From Odobenus rosmarus divergens (taxonomy: Eukaryota; Chordata; Mammalia; Carnivora; Odobenidae): a stretch of 64,000 nt of DNA. Below the pieces are notes generated by a model that worked only from the letters and a program-made list of their open reading frames with translations, did no database searches and was not told the DNA's origin. The stretch covers positions 1,345,100 to 1,409,099 of the forward strand of contig NW_004450478.1 in assembly GCF_000321225.1 (NCBI RefSeq), in the 5' to 3' direction. This document shows positions 1 to 10,665 of the stretch, piece after piece. Every line of letters begins with the position of its first letter. Position 1 is the stretch's first letter. Made by a program: the position numbers and the translations under genes.

Positions 1-855
1 CCAGTTTCATTCTTCTGTATGTGGCTGTCCAATTTTCCCAACACCATTTGTTGAAGAGACTGTCTTTTATCCATTGGACATTCTTTCCTGCTTTGTCGAA
101 GATTAGTTGACCATAGAGTTGAGGGTCCATTTCTGGGCTCTCTATTCTGTTCCATTGATCTATTCGTCTGTTTTTGTGCCAGCACCATACTATCTTGATG
201 ATTACAGCTTTGTAATAAAGGTCGAAGTCTGGAATTGTGATGCCACCAACTTTGTTTTTCTTTTTCAACATTCCTCTGGCTATTTGGGGTCTTTTCTGGT
301 TCCATACAAATTTTAAGATTATTTGTCCCATTTCTTTGAAAAAAGTTGATGGTATTTTGATAAGGATTGCATTAAATGTGTAGATTGCTCTAGGGAGCAT
401 TGACATTTTCACAATATTTGTTCTTCCAATCCATGGGCATGAAAGATTTTTCCATTTCTTTGTGTCCTCCTCAATTTCTTTCATGAGTATTCTATAGTTT
501 TCTGAGTACAGATTCTTTGTCTCTTTGGTAGATTTATTCCTAGGTATCTTATGGTTTTGGGTGCAATTGTAAATGGGATCGACTCCTTAATTTCTCTTTC
601 TTCTGTCTTGTTGTTGGTGTATAGGAATGCCACTGATTTCTGTGCATTGATTTTATATCCTGCCTCTTTCTGAATAACTGTAAGAGTCCTAGCAGTTTTG
701 GGGTGGAGTCTTTTGGGTTTTCCACATAAAGTATCATATCATCTGCAAAGAATGAGAGTTTGACTTCTTCTTTGCCAATTCGGATGCTTTTTATTTCTTT
801 TTGTTGTCTGATTGCTGTGGCTAGGACTTCCAGTGCTATGTTGAATAGCAGTACA
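1..855 (-). mobile_element. LINE-1 fragment, antisense, ORF2 C-terminal region, broken
   Basis: The + strand reads as the reverse complement of a mammalian L1 ORF2, including the familiar antisense stretch around TCTATTCTGTTCCATTGATC near 142-161. Similarity fades at about 853, which would be the 5' truncation point of a minus-strand insertion. Its 3' end lies left of the window. No long open frame survives on the minus strand, so the ORF2 is dead. It is moderately preserved, consistent with carnivore-era L1 activity. The exact subfamily cannot be assigned by eye. Confidence 0.85.
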
Positions 856-1747
856 GAATTATAGTATATCTTAACTCATATAAAACAGTTGTAAAGATGG
901 GTGTTCAGAACTTGTAGTTTTTACTGCACACCCAAATAAAATGTTAAGTTGAAGTAGATTTTTTAAAAACTTTCATTTGTCTAAGAATTAATCACTTTTA
1001 AAGATGTGAGATCTTTGTGCTAACAGGAGTAGATCATGAAGACATAAATTAGTGCAACACGTTTTTGATAAAATGGAAATAAAATGGTTAATAGCTGCTG
1101 ATGTTTTTGCAGACTGTGAGGAAACTATGACTAATTCAGCTGTAAATGAAATGAACTAAAAAGAGAAGGTGTGTATTTGTCCAAATCTGGGCTAAAAGTC
1201 AAGTTTGAAGATATACGGAAATTCCATTTTCCTGTTGATGAATCAAGTAATTAATCATCTTGATCTTGAAATAGATAAGTTACCACCCCAAATTTATTTC
1301 TTCAGTTGAAAATATACACATGGTTTAAAGTAAATTTTTTTCTTAAAAATGACATATTCATGGCAAAGCACTATTTATTCAATATTTATCATCATCAAAT
1401 TGCATTTACTGACATTGCTATCTCTAAGAGTTTACAATGAAGATGGATAACACTCATGCTTACTATTGAGAAAAGAATGTATGATTGCATAATCCTAAAA
1501 ACCAAGTTGTGTGTGAGTGTGTGTTTATAATGTAGACTGGAAAGGGAATGTGGGAGGAGAAAAAAGAGTCACAGTCCCTATTAGAGGTAAGTTTATGTAA
1601 GTGGCAAGATTTAAGAGAAGTGAAGATTTTCCTAAATAATTCAATAAACTTTGACTTTAAGGCTCTGAGCGTTAAAGGAATGGGAGGAAAGATCCATTTG
1701 AGCAAATAACTCTTAAAAAAAAAACTAGGAATAGATAGCTCTAAAAA
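856..1747. other. AT-rich unique stretch, no feature seen
   Basis: I see no recognisable gene, splice-flanked exon or repeat here. It contains a short TG-rich patch near 1508-1526 only. Confidence 0.5.
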
Positions 1748-1763
1748 TTAGGGACACACATAG

Positions 1764-1957
1764 GGGCGCCTGGGTGGTTCAGTTGTTAAGCATCTGCCTT
1801 CGGCTCAGGTCATGGTCCCAGGGTCCTAGGATCGAGCCCCGCATCGGGCTCCCTGCTTGGCGGGAAGCCTACGTCTCCCTCTCCCAGTCCCCCTGCTTGT
1901 GTTCCCTCTCTCACTGTGTCTCTCTCTGTCAAATAAATAAATCTTTAAAAAAAAAAC
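1764..1957 (+). mobile_element. Can-SINE (tRNA-Lys derived), complete, with perfect target-site duplication
   Basis: It starts GGCGCCTGGGTGGTTCAG (tRNA-like head with RNA polymerase III A box) and carries the B-box-like GGTCATGGTCC. A CT-rich body follows, with AAATAAATAAATC and an A tail. The flanks hold a perfect 16-base direct duplication TTAGGGACACACATAG at 1748-1763 and 1958-1973, which proves an L1-type insertion. Low divergence suggests a fairly young copy. Confidence 0.96.
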
Positions 1958-1970
1958 TTAGGGACACACA

Positions 1971-2166
1971 TAGATCATCATGAACTCCTTTTCTACCAAA
2001 TTACCCTACATGATTTTAAAGTAGAAAATATTGGAAGCGAGAGAGAAAAGAAAGCAGTTTCTTCCATGCAGGAGAGTTAGTTTGGAACACTCACAAGGAA
2101 CATTAGGCCTTATATGTGATATGTCAGCAGAAAAATACCTAAAATGCTAACTCAAAAGCTAGAGCT
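1971..2166. repeat. Copy A of a diverged ~200-bp direct repeat
   Basis: This block matches 3202-3411 along its length. Shared words include AGAAAGCAGTTTCTTC, GTCAGCAGAAAAATA and CTAGAGCT, in the same order and orientation. Copy A lacks about 20 bases present in copy B after the GAGAGAAAA stretch. The pair could be two LTRs or a local duplication. The repeat family is not recognised. Confidence 0.7.
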
Positions 2167-2500
2167 GGGAAGCCAGGGAGATTGTACATGACTGGAGATT
2201 TGACACTAAGAAAGACTCATGGTTACTGTCTTCCTTAATGTAGACGAGAAAGCCAGAGTTAAGTAATAATCATTGCAATTGATGGCTAGGGAGATAACAG
2301 TTTTTCACAATTTTAATCTTTTAAATTATGCTGTAAATCATTCTTTCTTGGCAAATCATAGAAAAAGGAAACAATAAAAACAAAGCAATATACAATTAGA
2401 ACTAGATCTCAATATATTTGTCATATCATAAGTGTAACAGAATACATTAATCTATTAGATTGACTGTAAAATAATAACCAACCAGATGTGAGAGACTTAC
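2167..2500. other. AT-rich spacer, no clear feature
   Basis: No gene is visible. The sequence lies between repeat copy A and an old L1-like piece and may belong to the same composite element. Confidence 0.4.
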
Positions 2501-3030
2501 TTAAAATAAAGTGTGGTTGAAAGCAAAAGAGCAAACAAATACTAATCATGTTGGGAAAAGCAGAATTTGCAATATTAGTATCAGGCAATTATTAAGGCAA
2601 AGCAAAAGGCATTAAAAAATTGAACACTTTTAAACAACAAAGAACACAATCCATAGTATCTCTCAAGGATTTTTATGCACCAAATAACAGTTTCAAAATT
2701 CAAAAAATCAAAACTGCAGAAAACACAAGTACACATAGAATGACAGCAACAGTACCTAGCTCAGCACATGATAGGTCAAGTAGATAGAAAACCAAGTAAG
2801 GATAGAAAGGCCCTAAATAACAATACCGTAGAACTTATAGGCAGATATTGCATTCAGTATCTTCAAAACAAAAACAACTTTTCCAAAAATCCCCTTTAAG
2901 CATTTACAAAAATTTATCATATATTAAGCCACAAAAATTCACTAAATTCTAAAATATGGAAACAACACAGAACACATTATCTGATCAAAAGGGAGTCAAG
3001 TAAGAAGTCAACAAAAATATAAAATGACAT
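2500..3030 (+). mobile_element. Very old L1-like fragment (ORF2 5' region), tentative
   Basis: The order of words resembles the L1 ORF2 endonuclease region in sense: a stretch ending TTTATGCACCAAATAACA near 2670-2690, then a TAGGTCAAGTAGATAGAAAACCAA-like part, then ATTAAGCCACAAAA near 2922. It is heavily diverged with no open frame. It sits between the two copies of the ~200-bp direct repeat. Confidence 0.45.
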
Positions 3031-3201
3031 TAAAAAAAACCAGAGTTTGAGATAAGCCTTTTTTTAAATATATATTCAGTGCTATTATCCTTCCCTCTGG
3101 TAATAATAATAATACTACTGTTATTAATCACATTGATAATAATAACAAAAGTCATGACAAGTGAGCGAGGCAAAGACCGCTCTAAACATCGTGGACATGT
3201 G

Positions 3202-3471
3202 TAGATCAACATGAACTCTTTCTACCTGATAACACTACATGGCTTTGAAGTAGAAAGCATTGTGAATGGGAGAGAAAATCCTCACAACCACCTAGAAAGC
3301 AGTTTCTTCTATGCAGAAAAGTTAGTTGGGAGCACTCACAGGGAACATTATGCCTTATATTTGCTACGTCAGCAGAAAAATATCCCAAATGCTAAATCAA
3401 AACCTAGAGCTATTGCTTAAGCCCCTTGGTCTGTGGAGCTCTATTATAACAGCCCTAGCAAACTGATATGG
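3202..3471. repeat. Copy B of the ~200-bp direct repeat, with LTR-like end
   Basis: Bases 3202-3411 repeat 1971-2166. The sequence then continues into TTATAACAGCCCTAGCAAAC (near 3444-3463), which resembles the 3' end of mammalian MaLR/ERVL-type LTRs. This suggests, but does not prove, that copy B is an old LTR. Copy A does not share this last part. Confidence 0.55.
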
Positions 3472-3876
3472 ACAATTTTACTGTTTCTTTTCCATTTTGT
3501 ATCCAATTACACTGCGTAGAACCTCTACAATAACGTCATGGTTCCTATATCTCTGGAAGTTATATTTTTAAAATTTTTAGTACATCGTTGCATAAAATGT
3601 GGTGATTTTTTTTTTCTCAAAAAAGATACAAAATTATCTTCTTTGGCTTTATTCAGCTTCTATCATTACTTTTGTTTGGGGGATTAGAGAAGCAAAAAAA
3701 AGAAGACTATTGGAGGACCAGTCATAATATAACATAAAAATTTGTTTATCACTGCCCTCTGCTGTACAGTTTTCTTAAGCCAACACTACTTGGTTAAGGG
3801 GGCAATGTCACTAACAGGTATGGAACACTGACCCAAGAATGTTGCCGTACTTTTCAACTACGACGTCTGTCTGCAG
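3472..3876. other. Unique AT-rich sequence, no feature seen
   Basis: No exon, repeat or regulatory motif is identifiable by eye. Confidence 0.4.
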
Positions 3877-4090
3877 CAGGTGTTCTCGACCTTCGCATTA
3901 TTGGTACTTTGGGCCCAGTAACTTTGTTGCAGGGGTTCTGCCCTGTGTATTGCAGGATGTTTAGCAGCCGCCCTGGCTTCACCCACCAGATGCCTGTAGT
4001 ACTTCCCCAACTCGTGACAACTAAAAATGTCTCCAGACATTTCCAAATGTCCCTTAGGGGGGCAAAATCACTCCTAGTTGAGAACCACTG
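3877..4090 (-). mobile_element. MER20 DNA transposon (hAT-Charlie), near full length
   Basis: The reverse complement starts CAGTGGTTCTCAACTAGGAG and ends at the imperfect inverted end CAGGTGTTCTCGACC. The interior has the typical TGTCTCCAGACATTTCCAAA and GCAGGATGTTTAGCAGC words. Length near 214 bp fits MER20. It is non-autonomous and old. The 8-bp target duplications are eroded (5 of 8 match). Confidence 0.88.
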
Positions 4091-4869
4091 GTCTCTAAGT
4101 CAGCAGTTATATCTGTAACATGGTCTTATTAGGAATCAAGGCCCTAGGTATCGAATGATGAATGTTACCTGTTTCCAAGGACCCACTTATATTCTGTGTC
4201 TGGATGACACACAGTCTTACATGTTTACCCCATTATTTCAGTCCTAAAAACACACTGAGCTAGATGAGAAAGCAACTCAAGTGATACCGTGATGCTGATG
4301 GTACTTTTCTTCTCAGTACCATCCCTTCCAGCCATCAGCACAGCGTGAACAGGTGCGGAAGCAGGACTTAAGCTATACCATTCAGAAGACTCTTTTCTCT
4401 ATGATTAGTTCCAAAACATGAATTATGTTGTTTCTACTGCTTCAGCTGACCTCAACTCAGCATTTTGCATGTTTCTTGTGTTCCGGGATTTAACTTGGCA
4501 AATAATTCTCTCCTCCTTGTATTCTTGACCTCATTTCCTATTTGTGTATCTGCTTCCCCCAGATCCTGACCTTTATGTGTCTGACCCAGGGCCAGTAATG
4601 GGACTAGGTAATGAGACTCCAAGTCCTGAATGCTTCTTTTGCTTAATTACTTGGCTTGGTATTTTGAAACTTGGACACCGCTTTGATCCTGATAGCAGTA
4701 TTAACTCAGCATGAGTTAACTCAGAACAAAATTGATTATTCTAAGAAGAGTTAAGAGAGATTTGCTCAGTGTTATAGAACTTGGAAAAATTTTTGGGCAC
4801 AGACACAAGTCACTACCTAAGTTACCAATCTGATTGCTTTCATTTCTCATCCTCTCTCTTTCTCTCCCT
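4091..4869. other. Unique intergenic sequence, nothing recognised
   Basis: Mixed composition with no gene signals and no repeat I can name. Confidence 0.4.
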
Positions 4870-5300
4870 ATATATATTTCTGATTATAAAATAATTTTAA
4901 AGCTTGGGAAAGATAGAAATTTGTAAAGAAAATATAGTCACCTTATAGTCACCTATAAGTCTACTACTGCTCAGAAATAACTTTTTAACTTTCTAATATA
5001 GAGAGGAGAAGTGTTATCTGTATGTATCTATCCACATACACATTTTTTGGGAAGATTTTATTTATTTATTTGACAGAGAGAGAGGCAGCAAGAGAGGGAA
5101 CACAAGCAGGGGGAGTGGGAGAGGGAGAAGCAGGCTTCCTGCTCAGCAGGGAGCCCGATCATGACCTGAGCTGAAGGCAGACACTTAACGACTGAGCCAC
5201 CCAGGTGCCCCTCCACATACATATTTTTTAACAAAGTACTATCATATTTCACACAGTATTTGTAACCCATTTTTTTTTACTTTATAATGTATCCAGGAGT
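4870..5300 (-). mobile_element. Old L1 3' UTR fragment, antisense, split by a SINE
   Basis: The text around 4870-5048 and 5230-5300 (ATAGTCACC..., CACACAGTATTTGTAACCCATTTTTTT...TTTATAATGTATCC) follows the antisense 3' UTR pattern of ancient L1M elements. The two parts are separated by the SINE at 5049-5211. Subfamily uncertain. Confidence 0.5.
5049..5211 (-). mobile_element. Can-SINE, antisense, with internal deletion
   Basis: It shows the reverse complement of the Can-SINE head (CTGAGCCACCCAGGTGCCCC at its right end) and the A-tail side AAGATTTTATTTATTTATTTG at its left. The usual GCGGGGCTCGATCCCAGG part is missing between GAGCCCGAT and CATGACC. Flanks TCCACATACACATTTTTT (5031-5048) and TCCACATACATATTTTTT (5212-5229) are duplications with one mismatch. 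Confidence 0.94.
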
Positions 5301-5504
5301 GATATCTAATAATTAATACCCCACAGCAGAGGCTGATGTTACTGGAGCAGGATCCTGGTGCCATGTGTCAACTCTATAGTAACTGCATGAGAAAGCCCCA
5401 GAGAGTCCCGTAGAAAGGGCCAAGGAAGCCAGGGTGATATGGGACTCTCTGGTTCCTCAGAGAAGCTACTATACACCAACCAGTAGAAGTATCTCAGTTT
5501 TTTG

Positions 5505-6200
5505 TTTTATTTATTTTTTATTAAAACTTTATTTTTTTAGAGCAGTTTTAAGTTCACAGCAAAACTGAGAGGAAGGTCAGAGATTGCCCATGATCCCATG
5601 CACAGCCTCTCACATTATCAATACCCTCTACCAGCAGGTACTTTTGTCACAGTAGATGAACCCACATTGACACATCATAATCACCCAAAGTCCATAGTTA
5701 AAATATGGTTCATTTTCGGTGTTGTACATTCTGTGGGTTTGGGCAAATACATAATGACATGTATCCACCATTATAACATCATACAGAGTATTTTCACTGC
5801 TCCAAAATACAACAGTCCCTCTCCCTACCCATGGCAACCACTGATCTTTTTACTGCTCCATAGTTTCACCTTTCCCAGAATGTCATATAGTTGGAATTAA
5901 CTATGCAGCCTTTTTAGATTGGCTTCTTTCACTTCATAATATGCATTTAAAGTTCATCCATGTCTTTTTATGCCTTCATAGCTCATTTCTTTTTAGCACT
6001 GAATAATATTCCCCTGTCCAAAGTGGCTGTACTTTTTTGCATTACCACCAACAATGAATGAAAGTTCTTACTGCACATCCTTGTCAGCATTTGGTGTTCT
6101 CAGAGTTCCAGAGATCCAGACTGTGGCCATTCAAATAGGTGCGTAATGGTATCGCCTTTCAGTTTGCGTTTTCCTGATTACATATGATGTATAACATCTT
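5505..6200 (-). mobile_element. Old L1M-type fragment, antisense (3' UTR and ORF2 end)
   Basis: Reads as a classic antisense old L1: AGAGCAGTTTTAAGTTCACAG near 5540, CATGGCAACCACTGATC near 5830, CATAGTTTCACCTTTCCCAG near 5860 and a stretch on AATATTCC and a lone peak of L1 words through 6180. No coding capacity remains. Confidence 0.8.
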
Positions 6201-6316
6201 ATCTAAATGGTTTAACAACTGGTTAGAGTTATATCAGTGTAAATCAGTTGATTAGCATTCCGGAATATATTGTGTTTTAATATCTAGTTAGATAGTAGTC
6301 AGAAATCTGATATTTA

Positions 6317-6500
6317 GGGGCGCCTGGGTGGTTCAGTCAGTTAATCGTCTGCCTTCCACTCAGGTCATGATCCCAGTCCCAGGACAGAGCCCCATGTCAG
6401 GCTTCCAGCTCAACAGGGAATCTGTTTCTCCCTCTGACCCTCCCCTGTCTCGTGCTTTCTCCCTCTCTCTCAAATAAGTAAAATCTTAGAAAAAAAACCC
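6317..6500 (+). mobile_element. Can-SINE, sense, diverged
   Basis: Head GGCGCCTGGGTGGTTCAGTC, B-box-like GGTCATGATCC, CCTCTGACCCTCCCC body, and end CAAATAAGTAAAATCTTAG with an A run. Weak target duplications TGATATTTA (6308-6316) and TAATATTTA (6501-6509) flank it. The diagnostic body differs from the 1764 copy, so it is another subfamily. Confidence 0.92.
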
Positions 6501-6659
6501 TAATATTTAATGGCTACAAAGTACTTAAATATGTGGATATTTTATCCACTGCATCTTTATATTGGTTTCCAGCACTTTGTCTTTTTGTTGAACCTATATG
6601 TTCACTATTCATCAAAGAAGCCATTTCTTAATTAAATTTATATAAAGTGCTCTTAGTTC

Positions 6660-6828
6660 CTTCCTCAAAATTTGATTATATTGTAGCACCTACCACATAG
6701 TATTTAAATGATATCCCTAACCTGCTTCTCTTACCAAGCTGTGCATCCTGCAAGAATAGGGACTGAGTCTTGATCATGTTTGTACTGGTGGTATTTGCTG
6801 TTTAATAAATGTTTCCTGAAATGAACTG
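6660..6828 (+). mobile_element. L2/MIR-type 3' end remnant
   Basis: The text TGCAAGAATAGGGACTGAGT followed by TTTAATAAATGTTTCCTGAA follows the pattern of L2 3' ends (AGGGCAGGGAC... then CAATAAATATTTGTTGAATG). Ancient and decayed. Confidence 0.55.
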
Positions 6829-7095
6829 TAGTAATATTCTTTCTCATGTTCCCTAGGAGACTTATTGGCCTCAATTAATATCTAGGTTTCAATGGATTTT
6901 TAAAAATATAAACTATCATGAATTATCATATTACTTTCATTTTCCCTCTGCCTACTCCTCTAGGCAAGCCTAATTAAAAACCACTTTGGAAGTGAGTCTA
7001 CTGTATTTGAGAATTTTTCAAAGCCTTTTGTTCAGGAAATTCTTTTCAGCATTCCAGTCTAGTTATTCAAATGACCACTGGAATCCTATTTTATT

Positions 7096-7290
7096 TTATT
7101 TTTTTTTTAAGATTTTATTTATTTATTTGACAGAGTCAGTGAAAGAGGGAACACAAGCAGGGGGACTGGGAGAGGGAGAAGCAGGCTTCCCGCCAAGCAG
7201 GGAGCCCGATGCGGGGCTCAATCCCAGGACCCTGGGACCATGACCTGAGCCGAAGGCAGATACTTAACAACTGAGCCACCCAGGCACCCC
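7096..7290 (-). mobile_element. Can-SINE, antisense, complete with TSD
   Basis: Reverse-complement head CTGAGCCACCCAGGCACCCC at the right, AAGATTTTATTTATTTATTT at the left, and body GAAAGAGGGAACACAAGCAG. Perfect 17-base duplication TGGAATCCTATTTTATT at 7079-7095 and 7291-7307. Confidence 0.96.
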
Positions 7291-7389
7291 TGGAATCCTA
7301 TTTTATTCACAGATCTCAGTAGTTAGCAAATCATGATAACTTCATTTTGCCCCCTCTGATCTGAACTTGGAAACTTATGAACTTGTGCT

Positions 7390-7520
7390 TGATGTTCATG
7401 CATTCATTCATTCAATAATTCATTATATCTTTATTGAACTCATATTACCTGCCAGATCTGAGCATCAACGGATAAATAAAACATAGTCTCTACCTTTGAG
7501 GAATTCCAAAGTAGTCGGGG
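7390..7520 (-). mobile_element. L2 3' end remnant, antisense
   Basis: ATTCATTCATTCAATAATTC, then TTTATTGAACTCATATTACCTGCCAG, is the antisense L2/MIR tail (ATTCAACAAATATTTATTGAGCACC...). A diverged body up to about 7520 follows. Confidence 0.65.
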
Positions 7521-7735
7521 AGGAAAGTTCTATACCACAATGTAGTAAGTCTCATAAGATATTTATGCACGGTGTAAAAATGCACTGTATTGTCATATTT
7601 TCACACTCTATTTCCTCAATGGGAGGAATGCCCTAACCAAATTTAGAAAAATACTTTACCCCTACTAGCAAAATAAGGCTTCCTAAGCCCTTCATTATTT
7701 GGATTTATTAAAGAAGTTTTAAATAAAAATTTTTT

Positions 7736-7917
7736 TTAAGATTTTATTTATTTTATAGAGACACAGCAAGAGAGGGAACACAAGCAGGGGGAGAGGGAGA
7801 GGGAGAAGCAGGTTTCCCGCTGAGCAGGGAGCCCGACGCGGGGATTGATCCCCGGACCCCAGGACCATGACTTGAGCCGAAGGCAGATGCTTAACGACTG
7901 AGCCACCCAGGTGCCCC
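7736..7917 (-). mobile_element. Can-SINE, antisense, with TSD
   Basis: Right edge is the reversed head CTGAGCCACCCAGGTGCCCC. The body AAGAGAGGGAACACAAGCAG and GAGCCCGACGCGGGGATTGA is well kept. Flanking AATAAAAATTTTT occurs at about 7722-7734 and 7919-7931. Confidence 0.95.
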
Positions 7918-7931
7918 GAATAAAAATTTTT

Positions 7932-9185
7932 TAAAAGCTTGAATTTTCCAAACACCACTTCTTGTCAATATCGCAGAGCATATGACTGATAAAGGAAAAA
8001 AGAAAAAGAAAAGTAGAATCTTTAAATGTTTTCCAGCATGTTAAAAATCTTCCCAGTCACTGAAATATTTTCATATCGCATCACAAAGAGAAGATGCTTG
8101 ATAATTTATCTTTACATTAGCTGTCTCATGAAAAAGATTGTTTGAGAGCCTAAGGCTTCCAAAAATCAAACACAGGAAATAGTTACAGACAGTGATACCA
8201 TTGTGTATAAATAAACTTACACTTGCCTTCTGCGAAAAGCCTTTAATAAGCATACCTAACATATCTGACACATGGAGCAAATCATTTTCTTAATATATCC
8301 CTTTTCTTTACAAGAAAATTATTTTCAAAAAAATCATTAAATGAAATAAATAATGATAATGGCCAGAAAAGAAACTCAGACAGTATCAAATTTCTTTTAT
8401 TAAATTTCATTACATAATCATGCTTGTAATGAATAATTAATTTTACAGTGAAAAGGAAAAAAGTAATAGGTTAATTCCTTTTAATTATATTTAAGTATTT
8501 TTTTGAAAAGGGAACAACATATGGGCTTGTTGCACTAATAACTACATTAAAATGTAATAGCAATTAAATACCAATTAAACAAGAATAACAATTTTAAAAG
8601 AATGTATTTTTTAATTTTCAAGATACTATTTAAATTCAGTAATATGTTTCATGTATGAACTGAAATATGCATTTGATGAGCAAAAATATACCTAGTAGCT
8701 TATAGTCAGTTTCACCGTTTTAAATTTTAAATACAAAGAGAAACTCCAAGTGATCATACAACACTATACAATTGAAATAACTCAAGTTCTGTGTCTTTGT
8801 CTTTCTAATCACTGTTTATGAGTCACTGGTTTTCAACGTTTATTTCTGAGCCACTATTTAACAGGAATATGTAATGCCATTTATTTAAATTCAACCATGA
8901 CTTCAGAGATAGTTTCGAACTTAGACCCACAAAATATTTTTCTCAGGGAGAAATATTTTATCACTGACATTATTTAGAATTGCTGGCATGTAGTAAAAAT
9001 AAAAAGCAGACTGTAAATGTTAGTTTTATTAATGTTTTTAAATTCTAAAGACAATGTTTCCCTTATTTGACTGCTCTGGGGCACACATTTCCATTGCAAG
9101 GCCCTTGGAATGGTAATTACTAGACCATTTACCTAATGATACTGTCGCTTCTACAAATAATACTGTTTCATGATTACATTTCTGC
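7932..9185. other. Long AT-rich unique stretch
   Basis: About 1.25 kb without any repeat or gene I can recognise, very AT-rich with many TTTAAAT and TAATTA words. Such a repeat-free stretch upstream of a housekeeping gene could be conserved noncoding DNA, but conservation cannot be judged from one sequence. Confidence 0.4.
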
Positions 9186-9189
9186 ACAG

Positions 9190-9385
9190 GTCACTGTGTT
9201 AGGTACTCTCATACATTATTTCCTTTGATCCTCCCCACACTGGGACAGTGCAAGTACCCTTCCTTACACTCATTTCATGGATGAGGAAACAATCTTAGGG
9301 ACTTTAGGTAACTCGGTTCAGGTCACATGGACAATAACAGAGATGGTGTTCAAGCTCAGGTCTGTCTGATTCGAAAGCCCTAATC
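9190..9385 (-). mobile_element. MIR element, antisense
   Basis: Follows the reversed MIR pattern in order: TGTTAGGTACTCTCATACATTATTTCC, GATCCTCCCCACAC, TTTCATGGATGAGGAAACAA, TTAGGTAACTCGGTTCAGGTCACATGG, TCTGATTCGAAAGCC. About 195 bp, diverged as expected for MIR. Confidence 0.8.
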
Positions 9386-10219
9386 CAGCCAATCCTGCTT
9401 CTATTTGTTCATGCAACAAGTAGGAGTTGAGTGCCTTCTGCAAGCAATTAATAAAGCAGTGCATAATGAACAGTTCTTGTCAGCAAGGGTTCTAAGAATA
9501 GTCAAGCACCTGCTTTCTCCAGAGGTGGCCACTCTCCTGTGTCTATGGGCAAGGATTGGTTTTATCTATTCAGAAATGTCATCTCAATGCCGTCAGAGAC
9601 TATATAGTCTCTAGTGTCTCCATTTTTTTTCTGTTCTTTCTGGAACTCCTATGAATCAGGTATTGGAACTTCAATCTTGAAGACTGACCCTCCAATTTTT
9701 ACATCTTTTCTATCCTCTCTCTTCTTGTTTGTTCTACTTTCTGGACTGATTTCATCAATTGTGACTTCTAATACTTGCATTTTTAGAATTCCCCTGTTTA
9801 TTCTATCTGCTAAAGTCTCTCAGACTCTTGATTTCCTCAAGTGATTTGTAATATTTGAATGTGAGCTCACTTCCAACAGAAGTTCTTCTTTGTGTCCCAG
9901 CTTGAGGCACAACCCTAAAGAGTATTGTATTTGTCTCCTATAGGCCCCCCTCATGTTTCACTAGGCCAGGCCAGTGTTCACTATCTTGGTAAAGGGTCCC
10001 TGCACCTTGTGAGGAGTATGATTTTGGACCCCACACTCATGCACGGTGCAGGTCTGATGTCTAAATTCCTCTGGGCTGCCTTCTCTCCCATGATTTTAGG
10101 TGGATGGATGGCTTCTTTGATGTTTCCCCAGGTGGTTTCACAGAAGCAGTCCTTTGAGACTGCTGGCTTTTTGCAAGGTGGTTATCTTTAGTTCCCTACA
10201 AGGATATGACCTGAGGCTT
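9386..10219. other. Unique intergenic sequence with an unassigned CT-rich part
   Basis: Short open stretches at 9405-9614 and 9925-10191 have no recognisable protein character, no plausible splice structure and no known motif. I treat them as chance. Confidence 0.4.
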
Positions 10220-10665
10220 GTGTTGAAAAAAAGATTAAAGAAGACAATTTAGAGGATACAAAATCTTTATTTAACACTTTGTGAAGTGGACAGTCTCCAT
10301 TCAGAGAACTACAAAATGGGGTGGAAAGCAGGAAGCTTTTATAAGATAAAGAAAAAGACCAAGGAAGAAAAAAATAGAAAGTATCTGAGTAGCTGGAGCG
10401 ACATAGTCAACCTCCTTTGGCATAAGAAGAAATAAGGAAATAAATATACAGCCCAGAGTTAACTTGGCATCTGGGGACTGGCTGATTGGGAGATACTGCA
10501 TTTCCGGTCAAGTGGAACATTTACAGGGACATGAAAATTATCATTTAAGTCTCAGTTTGCTAACATGGCACCCCAGCTCCATCCTGGGCCTAGGAGTCCG
10601 CTTCACATTGTAGTGTCTTCACTACAGTCAGAACCCCAAGACCCACAAGTTAAGGCCTATCAACC
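10220..10665 (-). mobile_element. Possible LTR remnant, antisense, low confidence
   Basis: It begins TGTTGAAAAAAAG and soon holds TTTATT (a reversed AATAAA) near 10266. An A/G-rich part with repeated GAAGAAA words follows, then a GC-richer part near 10570-10600. This resembles an antisense solo LTR, but the far end and target duplication could not be found. Confidence 0.3.

Noticed and set aside
10220..10665. Firm LTR call
   Set aside because: It has some LTR-like signals but neither matching ends nor a target duplication could be found, so it is kept only as low confidence.
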